From an uncultured Pseudomonadales bacterium (GTDB lineage Bacteria; Pseudomonadota; Gammaproteobacteria; Pseudomonadales; Azotimanducaceae): a stretch of DNA of 64,000 nt. Location of the stretch: assembly GCA_951813515.1 (NCBI GenBank), contig OX638346.1, forward strand, positions 861,617-925,616. Reading direction: 5' to 3'. Every line of letters starts with the position of its first letter. The first letter of the stretch is position 1. Position numbers and translations under genes: made by a program. The notes under the pieces were generated by a model. The model ran no database searches, was not told the origin of the DNA, and saw only the letters and a program-made list of their open reading frames with translations. Shown here piece by piece: positions 43,051-51,157 of the stretch.

Positions 43051-44169
43051 ATGTCCACGCCACTGAAAGTCGGCCTGCTGGGTTGCGGCGGCATCGCAAG
43101 AGTCCACATGACGCCTTACCTCACGCATCCCGACCGGGTGCAGCTCACAGCCGTCTGCGACATGGTGGAGCCGCTCGCGCGGGACTACGCGAAAGACGCG
43201 GGCGTCGAAAACGTCTACACGAATCTCGACGACATGCTGTACAACGCGGACATCGAAGCGGTCGACATCTGCACTAATCACGCGGCACACGCGCCCATTA
43301 CCATCGCCGCCGCGCGGGCCGGCAAGCATGTGCTCGTCGAGAAGGCGATGGCAAACACGCTGCAGGCCTGCCGGGACATGATCGAAGCCACCGACAAGGC
43401 CGGCGTGACCCTGATGATCGCTCACCATCTGCGCCACTCGCGGGAAGCTACCGCGGTGAAGCGATTCATCGACGAAGGCAACCTCGGGGAGATCCAGGCG
43501 GTTCGCACCCATGTGACCATGGGGGGTGGCGGAGGCGGTCGCCCGGGAGGCAAGACCTGGAGCAGCGACTTCAACATGGGCGGCGGCGTCCTGATGCTCA
43601 ATTCCATCCACCACATCGACCTGCTGCGCTACTACATCGGCAACGTCACGCGGGTGATGGCGGTTCGCAAGACCGCGCAGCCGCACATGCTAAACGGCGC
43701 CGAGGACCTTTGCGCCGCGACGCTGGAGTTCGAGAACGGCGCGATCGGCGGCCTGTTCGCAAGCTGGACCACGAACGAGACCCCCGAAAGAGCGGCCTAC
43801 CTGATCTTCGGCAGCGAGGGGACACTGCATTCGACTTCACCGGAGAATCCCAGAAGCAGCGAGAGCCCGATTCCGCATTTCGGCACGATCAAGTACGCCC
43901 TCAAGAATCCGGACCAGGACCTCGATTTCCGCAACGATGCCGATCTGAAAGAGCTGTTGCATCCGTCCTTCGATCCGCTTCCCACCCTCGAAGCGGATCA
44001 ACCTACCGCCAACTTTTTCGCCAACGAGGTCCTGTACTTCGCCGACTGCTGCAGGACCGGCAAGGAACCAACAAGCAGCGGCCATGACAACATCGAGTCG
44101 ATGAAGGTGCTGTTCGCCATATACGAGTCCTCCCGGACCGGCAGGGCAGTCGACCTGGCCGATCTGTAG
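43051..44169 (+). CDS. Gfo/Idh/MocA-family oxidoreductase (copy G5)
   Basis: A 372-residue tandem paralog of G4: GLLGCGGIARVHM (intact glycine-rich loop), VEKAMANTLQ, MLNSIHHIDLLRYY and SSRTGRAVDLADL. It has a short Gly-rich insertion (MGGGGGGRPGG, about 154-164) absent from G4. ATG 43051 after AGGGAGA. Convergent with the membrane propeller gene, 5 nt away. Differences from G4 around the cofactor loop suggest divergence after duplication. Confidence 0.86.
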   Translation: MSTPLKVGLLGCGGIARVHMTPYLTHPDRVQLTAVCDMVEPLARDYAKDAGVENVYTNLDDMLYNADIEAVDICTNHAAHAPITIAAARAGKHVLVEKAMANTLQACRDMIEATDKAGVTLMIAHHLRHSREATAVKRFIDEGNLGEIQAVRTHVTMGGGGGGRPGGKTWSSDFNMGGGVLMLNSIHHIDLLRYYIGNVTRVMAVRKTAQPHMLNGAEDLCAATLEFENGAIGGLFASWTTNETPERAAYLIFGSEGTLHSTSPENPRSSESPIPHFGTIKYALKNPDQDLDFRNDADLKELLHPSFDPLPTLEADQPTANFFANEVLYFADCCRTGKEPTSSGHDNIESMKVLFAIYESSRTGRAVDLADL

Positions 44170-44174
44170 CTCAA

Positions 44175-45659
44175 CTAAGGCCGTATCGCTAGGGGCCGGA
44201 GGGCGTGGAGCTCGTCCCTCCAGAGGAACAACGTCTCCGCCCCGTCGCCCTGTCGCGCCTTGAAAATGTTCGGAGGTCGATCAGAATCGAAGACCTCATC
44301 GTAGACAGGATCCTGATTGGCGCCCCAGATCAGCAGTCGCCAACGCTCGACATCCCGCGGCGCACCAGCGACAACGACCAGGTGGGGATCCTCGTTCGCC
44401 TGGAACCGGACGCTGAGGCCGGAGATGACGGTAAGTCCTTCGAGCGGGAAGTGGAACAGATCGTCTCCGTCAATCGAGACCACTTGCACGGCATTTCCGT
44501 TGAGCAGCAAACCGCGCCTGTCGGATCGATCAACCACGGCGACTGGCTCATCCTTGCCGAACGGTGCCAGCTCGCCCAAGAGGTTCCCGTTCTCGTCCCA
44601 GACCTTTACCGGGCCGTTGTACTCGTAGCCCACAACCCAGGCAGGTTCGGTGCGCGTTCGCGGTGCCAGCACCAGCTCGTACGAGCTGGCATCACGGCTC
44701 CAGACAGGCCTTCCCGCGCCGTCCAGGCGTTCCACCGTGGACGCCGAAGCATAAAACTCGATTACGCCGTCACCATCGAGGTCGGCAGGTAGCAGTGCGG
44801 TTGGAGGAGGTGTCCGATCAGGGCGATACGCCCAGACCAGTTCGCCTCCGAGGCCACGAACTTCCGTTGGTTGGTAACCACCGCCTTGCCGGACGATGAG
44901 CAAGCGGCCGTCGATTCTGGCTAGCGTCTCGGACCCGCTTAGCAAGGGCCCATGGCCTCGAACGATTCGTAAGCGGTCCTTGATCCTGAAGTCAGTGGGG
45001 GCCAGAACCTCGACGAATGCGGACCGGAAGACGGCAACCTCGTCGCCAGGCGACCCGTCTAGTTCGGCGGCGACATACCAGGGCGCCCAAGCGGAAGTGG
45101 AGACACGGATCTTCTCGAACGACTCGGTGCCGACAACAACCCGGGGTTCACCCAATCGTGTCTGTGCCTGCTCACGCGAATACACCGACGTCGGAAACAG
45201 CTCTGGGCGAGCGAGCCCGAGAACAGTCAACCCCCAGATTACCGCCGAGACCACGACGACCGTCGCGCGCAACGCGCGGAATTCGAACCGCCACAGCCGA
45301 CCCATCAGCCAACCGAACGCCGCACCGGCGGGGATGAAGACGAGGACAATCAGGATGGGCGAAAAAGCCAACGCAATGGCCTGTGTGGAGCTTTGCGGCC
45401 ACAAGAACACGCTCGCGCGATAGCCGGTCTCCGCAGCCAGGGCGCTCGCTCCCGCGCCTCCGAGTACCCACGAATTGGATGTGAGCTTGTGGCCAAAGCA
45501 GATAACCCCATAGGGAACTGAACCCCAGACGGCAAAAAAGAGGAGCGCAATGATCAAGGCGTAGTGAAACTCCTGAGTCATCACCGCCCACAAGCAGGTC
45601 AGTAGAACGATGGCCAGGCCGCCAGATGCGAATCCGTACGCGATACGCCGCGGCCACAT
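44175..45659 (-). CDS. Membrane protein with C-terminal FG-GAP-like propeller
   Basis: About 494 residues. The N-terminal 150 or so hold four hydrophobic helices, then a linker, then roughly 300 residues of short beta repeats ending in an FG-GAP/VCBS-like segment with a calcium-type loop (LPADLDGDGVIEF). The likely topology is a membrane anchor with an extracytoplasmic beta-propeller. I prefer the ATG at 45659 because GGAG lies 9 nt upstream; ATG 45677 and GTG 45698 are also in frame. No specific function is recognised. Convergent with Gfo copy G5. Confidence 0.65.
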   Translation of the reverse strand: MWPRRIAYGFASGGLAIVLLTCLWAVMTQEFHYALIIALLFFAVWGSVPYGVICFGHKLTSNSWVLGGAGASALAAETGYRASVFLWPQSSTQAIALAFSPILIVLVFIPAGAAFGWLMGRLWRFEFRALRATVVVVSAVIWGLTVLGLARPELFPTSVYSREQAQTRLGEPRVVVGTESFEKIRVSTSAWAPWYVAAELDGSPGDEVAVFRSAFVEVLAPTDFRIKDRLRIVRGHGPLLSGSETLARIDGRLLIVRQGGGYQPTEVRGLGGELVWAYRPDRTPPPTALLPADLDGDGVIEFYASASTVERLDGAGRPVWSRDASSYELVLAPRTRTEPAWVVGYEYNGPVKVWDENGNLLGELAPFGKDEPVAVVDRSDRRGLLLNGNAVQVVSIDGDDLFHFPLEGLTVISGLSVRFQANEDPHLVVVAGAPRDVERWRLLIWGANQDPVYDEVFDSDRPPNIFKARQGDGAETLFLWRDELHALRPLAIRP

Positions 45660-45855
45660 GCGGTTGCACTCCGTCATGCGATCAATTCGTGGTGCCACAA
45701 GGATTCGAGCTGGGACATCTCACCTGTTTCCCCGGTGTGTTTGCCTTCCATAGTGCCTTGTAACACGTTCTGCGGATGGCCATTCGACCAATCGGCAGAT
45801 CACTTCGCCATGATCTCGATATGATGGGAATACCGCCCAAAGAGGAGTCAACGCT

Positions 45856-46761
45856 ATGGACTTCGGCGAGTTCGCAGCCACGGAAGCCGTCAATCCCGTG
45901 TACAGGCGGATCAAGGAACTTGGTCTTGAGAGCCACGTGTTCGACATCGAGACCTACGGCTTCACCGTCGTGCCACCGGAGAAAGTGGCGTCACGGGCGT
46001 TATTCGAGCGGGTCCGGGAGGCGGTGTTGCGTATTGCCCGGGACAGGACCGGCGTGGACCTGCAACTGGACCGCAACGGCAGCGCCGGCAAGATCGAGAC
46101 CGCGGCACGAAGCAAGCACCAGTTCCTGTTGTTCTGCCTGCTAACCGAGGATCCGATCTTCGAGGAATGGGTCCTGAACCCGACATTCACCACCCTCGCG
46201 GACTACTTCATGCGGGGTCAGTACCAGTTGTCGAATCTGGGTTCGTTCGTGAAATGGAAAGGCGGACCCGAGAGCCTCGGCCTGCACGCCGACGGCGGCA
46301 CGAACCAGGATGGCCGCATGCCCTCCTGCGGAGATGTCTTCAACTCCGTCTGGGCGCTCACGGACTACACACTGGAACACGGCGCCATCGCGATGGTTCC
46401 GGGCAGCCACAAGTATTGCCGCCTCCCCGTCAAGGGCGAAGGCGAAGACGTCGCGGTGCCGGTGGAAGCCTCGGAAGGCTCACTCATCCTGTGGCACGGC
46501 AATACCTGGCACGGCGCATATCCCAAGCTAACCGACGGTCTTCGGCTGAACCTCACGACCTACGTGTGCAACAAGCGCCTGAAGCCGCAGGAGGACTTCC
46601 TAGCCAACGTGACGCAGGAAATGCTCGACCGCAATCCGGTCGAATTCGCGCACCTGGTGGGTGCCGACGACTGGATGGGCTGGACGGACTCGCAAGGGCC
46701 TCGCTACAAGTACACCCGGCTCAACGCCCCGTTGGGGGCCATGAACAAGAACGTCTATTGA
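45856..46761 (+). CDS. PhyH-family dioxygenase, divergent group B (copy B5)
   Basis: A 301-residue member related to B1-B4 but shorter and more divergent. H144-x-D146 (GLHADG), H219 (NTWHGAY) and R230 (GLRLNL) keep the active site, and VPGSHKYCR is conserved. The region between residues 60 and 100 lacks the NGERPD segment of the others. ATG 45856 follows AGAGGAG. The GGCGTAGAAT element is absent; TATGAT at 45820-45825 could be its -10. Convergent with the small coiled-coil gene. Confidence 0.84.
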   Translation: MDFGEFAATEAVNPVYRRIKELGLESHVFDIETYGFTVVPPEKVASRALFERVREAVLRIARDRTGVDLQLDRNGSAGKIETAARSKHQFLLFCLLTEDPIFEEWVLNPTFTTLADYFMRGQYQLSNLGSFVKWKGGPESLGLHADGGTNQDGRMPSCGDVFNSVWALTDYTLEHGAIAMVPGSHKYCRLPVKGEGEDVAVPVEASEGSLILWHGNTWHGAYPKLTDGLRLNLTTYVCNKRLKPQEDFLANVTQEMLDRNPVEFAHLVGADDWMGWTDSQGPRYKYTRLNAPLGAMNKNVY

Positions 46762-46806
46762 GGCGGGCGGACGGAATCACGGTCACGCCCCCAAACGCTC
46801 CTCCTA

Positions 46807-47175
46807 CTACCCCCGCGTCGACTGCGCGGATTCCGTGTCGGTCTGGGGAGCCATCGAGGCCAAGTGCGGCGCGACCGCGTTGTAAAGCCCAAGTGCCGCG
46901 ATCAACCCCAGGACCAGGAACACGTACTTGCCCTGGGTTTCAAACCTCCCGCGCAATCCGTCGAACTTCGCATCCATGACCTCGAACTTGGCGTCGAGGT
47001 TGGCGATCTGCCCTTTCAGCTCGTCCACGGCGCGGTCGAGATCCTGCTTGGTCGCGACGCCGCCAGCCAGTTCGTCGTTGAGAGCGCGCGACATGGCTTC
47101 CGCCTGCCGCGTCTCCACCCCAGCGGCCTTCAACCGGTCCGCATAGCGCAAGGTGTCGATCACGGAAGCTTCCAT
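46807..47175 (-). CDS. Small coiled-coil membrane protein (DUF1640-like)
   Basis: A 122-residue protein. Residues 5-75 are charged and heptad-like (LKAAGVETRQAEAMSRAL, then KQDLDRAVDELKGQIANLDA), resembling DUF1640/CCDC90-type proteins, and KYVFLVLGLIAALGLYNAV (about 83-101) is a single membrane helix, followed by a short polar tail. Such proteins often lie near other genes without a known role. It is 78 nt downstream of the B4 dioxygenase gene on the same strand. Confidence 0.7.
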   Translation of the reverse strand: MEASVIDTLRYADRLKAAGVETRQAEAMSRALNDELAGGVATKQDLDRAVDELKGQIANLDAKFEVMDAKFDGLRGRFETQGKYVFLVLGLIAALGLYNAVAPHLASMAPQTDTESAQSTRG

Positions 47176-47253
47176 CGTCTTTGTCCGCGCAACGAAAACA
47201 CTGCCGGCGCGGGTTCTGGCACCCAGATGTGCCAGCCAGCGCTCAGTTGTCGA

Positions 47254-48264
47254 TCAGTTGTAGAGGTCCTTGGCCCGGAGCACTCCCCCCAACTCCTCCG
47301 CATACGCCGACACGAACTGCTCGGCGTAGGAAGCCTTGGCCGCTTCGTCGATCGGATTCTCGTAGCCAGGCACGACGCCCTGCTGCATCAGGATCGCGAA
47401 ACGCGACGGGTGCCGGTCCAGCATCTCCTGCGGGACTCGCCCGATGAAATTTTCCTGCGTGCGTATGAACGGTCGCACCATGTAGACCGGCACGCTCACC
47501 CGCAACCCCGTGGCCGTGCGATTGTACGAGCCGTGCCAGGTCTTGCCGGTCCAGACGACCAGCGAGCCCGCCTTGGCCTCGACCGGAACAACGTCCTGGT
47601 TTCCGCCTTCGCCAATGATGGCTTCACGGCCATCCGGGTTGCGGCACAACCTGTGGCTGCCCGGCACGAACGCCGTTCCGCCGTTCTCCCGGTTGAAGTC
47701 GGTCAGCACGTACATCAACTCGCACACCATGGACTGCGGCGGCAGCGGTGACGCTAGCGGCGTGTCGGTATGCAGCCTGAAAGTGCTCTTGTTTGGCCCC
47801 TTCATCCAGCAGCCCATGCCCGAAAGCACCACGCTATAGCCGCACAGATACGTGGCCATCGCGAGCAGCACCGGGTTCATCAGCGCATCCTCGAAGACCT
47901 CGTCCTCGAAGAAGATCGAATGCATGATGTCGCCCACCGGCGAGTCGGGCGCATCTCTCTGACCCAACGGCATGCGGCCCTTGGGGCGACCTTCCTTGAC
48001 CGAAGACCCCCTCGGGGTGATCGGCAGGTTGGCGTGCGTCGAGCCGGTCTCCATATCGGGCCGTTCACCGTTGCGCCGCTCGGCGATGTCGAGACATGCC
48101 GCGAGCATCCGGTCGGCCAGGCCGTTCGGAGATGCGATCTCCGGCGGGATGACGGTGTAGCCGTGGGTGTCGAGATCTGCGACGTATGTCTGCAGCCCGA
48201 GCTCACATATCTCGTTCCATACGCGATCGAGCCCGGACTCGGAATTGGCGATTGCTACTGCCAT
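47254..48264 (-). CDS. PhyH-family dioxygenase, group B (copy B4)
   Basis: A 336-residue group-B dioxygenase most like B3: H165-x-D167 (RLHTDT), H244 (KTWHGSY) and R255 (GLRVS), plus the GRPKGRM basic segment. In it the usual VWHGN turn is VWTGK, losing one non-ligand His. ATG 48264 after GGGGAGGAGG. The conserved promoter-like element lies 30 nt upstream. Divergent from Gfo/Idh/MocA copy G6, repeating the G2/B3 arrangement. Confidence 0.86.
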   Translation of the reverse strand: MAVAIANSESGLDRVWNEICELGLQTYVADLDTHGYTVIPPEIASPNGLADRMLAACLDIAERRNGERPDMETGSTHANLPITPRGSSVKEGRPKGRMPLGQRDAPDSPVGDIMHSIFFEDEVFEDALMNPVLLAMATYLCGYSVVLSGMGCWMKGPNKSTFRLHTDTPLASPLPPQSMVCELMYVLTDFNRENGGTAFVPGSHRLCRNPDGREAIIGEGGNQDVVPVEAKAGSLVVWTGKTWHGSYNRTATGLRVSVPVYMVRPFIRTQENFIGRVPQEMLDRHPSRFAILMQQGVVPGYENPIDEAAKASYAEQFVSAYAEELGGVLRAKDLYN

Positions 48265-48634
48265 GATTGTCCTCCTCCCCTCTTAACCGCCCCAATTCTA
48301 CGCCTGTCGGCACCGGTGTAGGCGACGGTTCGAATGGGAGCCAGCAATTGTTCATCCATCCACAGCATGGACGATCATCATTCAAGCGATGAATGGAATT
48401 CTCCACGCCTTCTGGATCGCACCCTGGTCGACAGCAATCAATGGCGCCCTGTCCGCAGGGGTTCAGGCGAAGACGCAGCGGTGACCAATGGCCCGGAATC
48501 TCCGATCGGTGGCACCATGCCGGGTTTGCGGGAAGGGAATGTATGATGGCCGCGCGGACACTTCGCGACCATCACCACTGGTTGCTCGTACGCAGACACC
48601 ACACGCCTGAGAAACGAAAAAAGGGAAGGGAAAC
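48265..48634. other. 370-bp divergent intergenic region between B4 and G6
   Basis: Holds the B4 promoter-like element at 48295-48304 and the leader of G6 (ribosome site AAGGGAA before 48635). TATGAT at 48542-48547 could be a -10 for G6. No coding, RNA gene or mobile element is recognised in the middle. Confidence 0.4.
48295..48304 (-). promoter_or_regulatory. Conserved GGCGTAGAAT promoter-like element (B4)
   Basis: Minus-strand GGCGTAGAAT, 30 nt from the B4 start codon; fourth occurrence of the element among group-B dioxygenase genes. Confidence 0.5.
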
Positions 48635-49786
48635 ATGGCAGCACCAATGAAAGTCGGCTTGATCGGCACGGGCGGCATTTCCAATCGGCACATGATCCCC
48701 TACCTCGAGCGTCCTGACCGGGTGCAGCTCACGGCGGTATGCGACATCGTTGAGCCGCTTGCGCAGGAGTACGCCAAAAAGGCCGGCGTCGACGAGATCT
48801 ACCTCGACTTCGAAGAGATGCTGCAAAAGGCCGACATCGACGCGGTCGACATCTGCACCGGCCATTCGTCGCACGCGCCGTTGGCCATCGCCGCCGCCAA
48901 TGCCGGCAAGCACGTGATCGTCGAGAAGGCGATGGCGCACACGCTGCAGGGCTGCAAGGACATGATCGCAGCCGCCGACGAGGCGGGGGTGACCCTGATG
49001 GTTGCCCAGCACCTCCGGTATTCGCCCGAATCCCGCGCAGTCAAGCGGTTCATCGACGAGGGCAACCTCGGGGAGATTCGGGCCGTTCGGACCCACACGA
49101 TAGGGGGCGGGGGCGGCGACAGGAGGCCTGACGACTGGATGAAGGACGGCAAGGCGGGCGGCGGCGTCATGCTGGTCCAGAGCGTCCACCACCTGGACCT
49201 GTTGCGGTTCTACGTCGGCAACGTCAAACGGGTGATGGGATTGTCCAGGTCCATTCAATCGAACTTCCTCAACGGCGCCGACGACCTGGTCGCCGCGACG
49301 CTCGAGTTCGAGAACGGGGCGGTAGGCGATGTGATGGCGAGCTGGTCGACGCCTGTGTCGCCGGAGGGGATGTCGTACATGATCTTCGGCAGCGAAGGGA
49401 CCGTGCACTCGACGCCACCCACCCTGGATCAGTCACTCGAGGCCCCGGTTCGGCAGTTCGGCACCATCATGTATGGCGTGAGAGACCGGAAGCGGGAGGA
49501 GGAACAGACGCGAGCAATGCAATCAGGTCCGCTGCGGCGTCCCCTGACCAGGGAGCGGCTCGCATTGATGATGCGCCGGCCATCCTTCCAGCCGTTGCCG
49601 ACAGGCGACAACGACCTGCCCAGCGACGACTACTTCATCAACGAAGTCCTGCATTGGGAGGAGTGCTGCAGGACGGGTGACGAACCCATCAGCAGCGGCC
49701 ACGACAACCTCGAGACGATGAAGATCATCTTCGGCATATTCGAATCGTCACGGACGGGCAAGGTGATAGATCTCGCCGACCTGTAA
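48635..49786 (+). CDS. Gfo/Idh/MocA-family oxidoreductase (copy G6)
   Basis: A 383-residue dehydrogenase-like protein very similar to G2: GLIGTGGISNRHM, VEKAMAHTLQ, VQSVHHLDLLRFY and the ending SSRTGKVIDLADL. A longer acidic/basic stretch (about 285-325) precedes the C-terminal conserved part. ATG 48635. Divergent from B4, as G2 is from B3. Substrate unknown; the pairing suggests it acts on the same compound or pathway as the group-B dioxygenase. Confidence 0.86.
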   Translation: MAAPMKVGLIGTGGISNRHMIPYLERPDRVQLTAVCDIVEPLAQEYAKKAGVDEIYLDFEEMLQKADIDAVDICTGHSSHAPLAIAAANAGKHVIVEKAMAHTLQGCKDMIAAADEAGVTLMVAQHLRYSPESRAVKRFIDEGNLGEIRAVRTHTIGGGGGDRRPDDWMKDGKAGGGVMLVQSVHHLDLLRFYVGNVKRVMGLSRSIQSNFLNGADDLVAATLEFENGAVGDVMASWSTPVSPEGMSYMIFGSEGTVHSTPPTLDQSLEAPVRQFGTIMYGVRDRKREEEQTRAMQSGPLRRPLTRERLALMMRRPSFQPLPTGDNDLPSDDYFINEVLHWEECCRTGDEPISSGHDNLETMKIIFGIFESSRTGKVIDLADL

Positions 49787-49931
49787 CCACGCAGCCCGAC
49801 ATCGGCCAACTGGACTCCCGGCGATCAGGTTTCCCTGACGTACGACTGTAGACACCGCGACCGCCGCCGAGTCCGACGACGAGCGGGTTTGTCGTGCCGC
49901 GTGAGCGGTTCCATCAAGCAAATGCAGAAAA

Positions 49932-50489
49932 ATGACGAACGAACCAAACAATGCAATCCCCTACAGGCACGCGAGGCGACTCGCGACGCTGTTCGCCGCC
50001 TGGTTTGTTCCAACCACCGCCTTGGACCTGTGGATTACCTGGTTCGGGATATACCACCTGCCTGAACGCATGGCGAAGTTCGGCATCGTCGAGGGGAATC
50101 CGTATACCGATTTGTCTTCGGTGGAAGCGTTCGTCACGCCCGAAGTCATTGTCTTGGTGATCGGCCTCGCCCTTGTGTTCGGCGGCGGCGTGCTCAAGAT
50201 GCGGCGCCTGCTCGCCGACGGGAGGGACCCGGCGGATCTTCGACGCATGCGCTATTGGGCTTTCTGCAGTCGGTACTACAAGCCGGGCCAGTTCGCGAGC
50301 CTTATGATCCTCCTCCCCATGGCGATCGCGATCGGCCGCGTTGAGCCGGTGGTCAACAATGTCATGTGGCTTGCGATAGGTTGGGGACCGACCGCTCTGT
50401 TCGGCAAGTGGAGTGTCTTGCTGACGATTGCGACGTGCACGATTGCCCTGATTCCCGCGTACTACATGATTCGCAGGTGGACGCTCTAG
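49932..50489 (+). CDS. Integral membrane protein of unknown function
   Basis: A 185-residue protein with about four hydrophobic helices (near 16-40, 68-90, 115-140, 150-178) and a basic cytoplasmic loop (KMRRLLADGRDPADLRRMRYW). No family recognised. ATG 49932. It stands between G6 and the YefM/YoeB pair with gaps on both sides, so no operon partner is evident. Coding is supported by length, start context and even codon use. Confidence 0.6.
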   Translation: MTNEPNNAIPYRHARRLATLFAAWFVPTTALDLWITWFGIYHLPERMAKFGIVEGNPYTDLSSVEAFVTPEVIVLVIGLALVFGGGVLKMRRLLADGRDPADLRRMRYWAFCSRYYKPGQFASLMILLPMAIAIGRVEPVVNNVMWLAIGWGPTALFGKWSVLLTIATCTIALIPAYYMIRRWTL

Positions 50490-50565
50490 CGCGGCAACGT
50501 GTGACCTCAGCTGCTTTCGTGAAGCGGACATTTTGTTTGTTCTCCATGGACCCCGAGCGTCCGCC

Positions 50566-50594
50566 TTGACCATACGTACGCTATCCCGTACCTT
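50566..50594 (+). promoter_or_regulatory. Candidate promoter of the yefM/yoeB pair
   Basis: TTGACC (50566-50571), 17-nt spacer, TACCTT (50589-50594), ending 27 nt before the antitoxin ATG. GTAC occurs repeatedly within it, as in YefM operator regions. The -10 match is only fair. Confidence 0.4.
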
Positions 50595-50621
50595 CAAGTC
50601 TTTGCGAGGAAGCGAGCAGGC

Positions 50622-50864
50622 ATGACCACCATCACTGCAACCGAGGCCCGGGCAAACCTTTACCGGCTGATGGACGCTGCGGCGGAATCCCACGAACCGG
50701 TGTTGATTACCGGCAAGAGGACCCGGGCTGTCCTCGTTCCGGAAGAAGATTGGAGGGCCATACAGGAGACGTTGTTCCTGCTCGCCGTTCCAGGCATGCG
50801 CGAATCCATTCGGGAGGGTATGGAGACAGGCATCGAGGATTGCAGCGAGGAACTTGATTGGTGA
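50622..50864 (+). CDS. yefM: YefM-type antitoxin
   Basis: An 80-residue antitoxin: MTTITATEARANLYRLMDAA then EPVLITGKRTRAVLVPEEDW, the YefM signature, and an acidic toxin-binding tail (METGIEDCSEELDW). ATG 50622 follows GAGGAAG at good spacing. Its stop overlaps the toxin GTG (GTGA), giving translational coupling. It should repress its own promoter together with the toxin. Confidence 0.87.
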   Translation: MTTITATEARANLYRLMDAAAESHEPVLITGKRTRAVLVPEEDWRAIQETLFLLAVPGMRESIREGMETGIEDCSEELDW

Positions 50865-51124
50865 GTTGGCGCCTCGTTTACACGAAGCAGGCCAACCGGG
50901 ACGCGAGAAAACTGAACGCAAGCGGGCTCAAGCCGAAGGCCCAGCAAATTCTGTCGATCATCGCGGACGACCCGTACCAGAATCCTCCACCCTTCGAGAA
51001 GCTCGTCGGCGACCTGACCGGCGCCTACTCGCGCAGGATCAACATCCAGCACCGTCTGGTGTACCAGGTACTCGACGACGATCGCGTCGTAAAAGTCTTG
51101 CGCATGTGGAGTCACTACGAATAG
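50861..51124 (+). CDS. yoeB: YoeB-type mRNA interferase toxin
   Basis: An 87-residue RelE-superfamily toxin. With the GTG start at 50861, E46 and R65 (INIQHRLVYQV) fall exactly at E. coli YoeB catalytic positions, and the C-terminal SHYE supplies the His-Tyr pair (H85, Y86). YoeB cleaves mRNA in the ribosomal A site. The gene overlaps yefM by 4 nt and appears fully functional. Confidence 0.9.
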   Translation: MSWRLVYTKQANRDARKLNASGLKPKAQQILSIIADDPYQNPPPFEKLVGDLTGAYSRRINIQHRLVYQVLDDDRVVKVLRMWSHYE

Positions 51125-51157
51125 TCATCGACGGCGTTCACCCAACGCCACCGGTAC

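Noticed and set aside
45688..45762. tRNA-like sequence on the minus strand (GGATTCGAG and a possible 7-bp acceptor stem with two G-U pairs)
   Set aside because: The T-arm does not pair, no anticodon arm forms at the right distance, and part of it overlaps possible start codons of the membrane protein. Chance or a decayed fragment at most.
46864..47751. 295-codon plus-strand open frame
   Set aside because: Complementary to the coiled-coil protein and dioxygenase B4, which have clear family motifs; a GC-rich antisense shadow.
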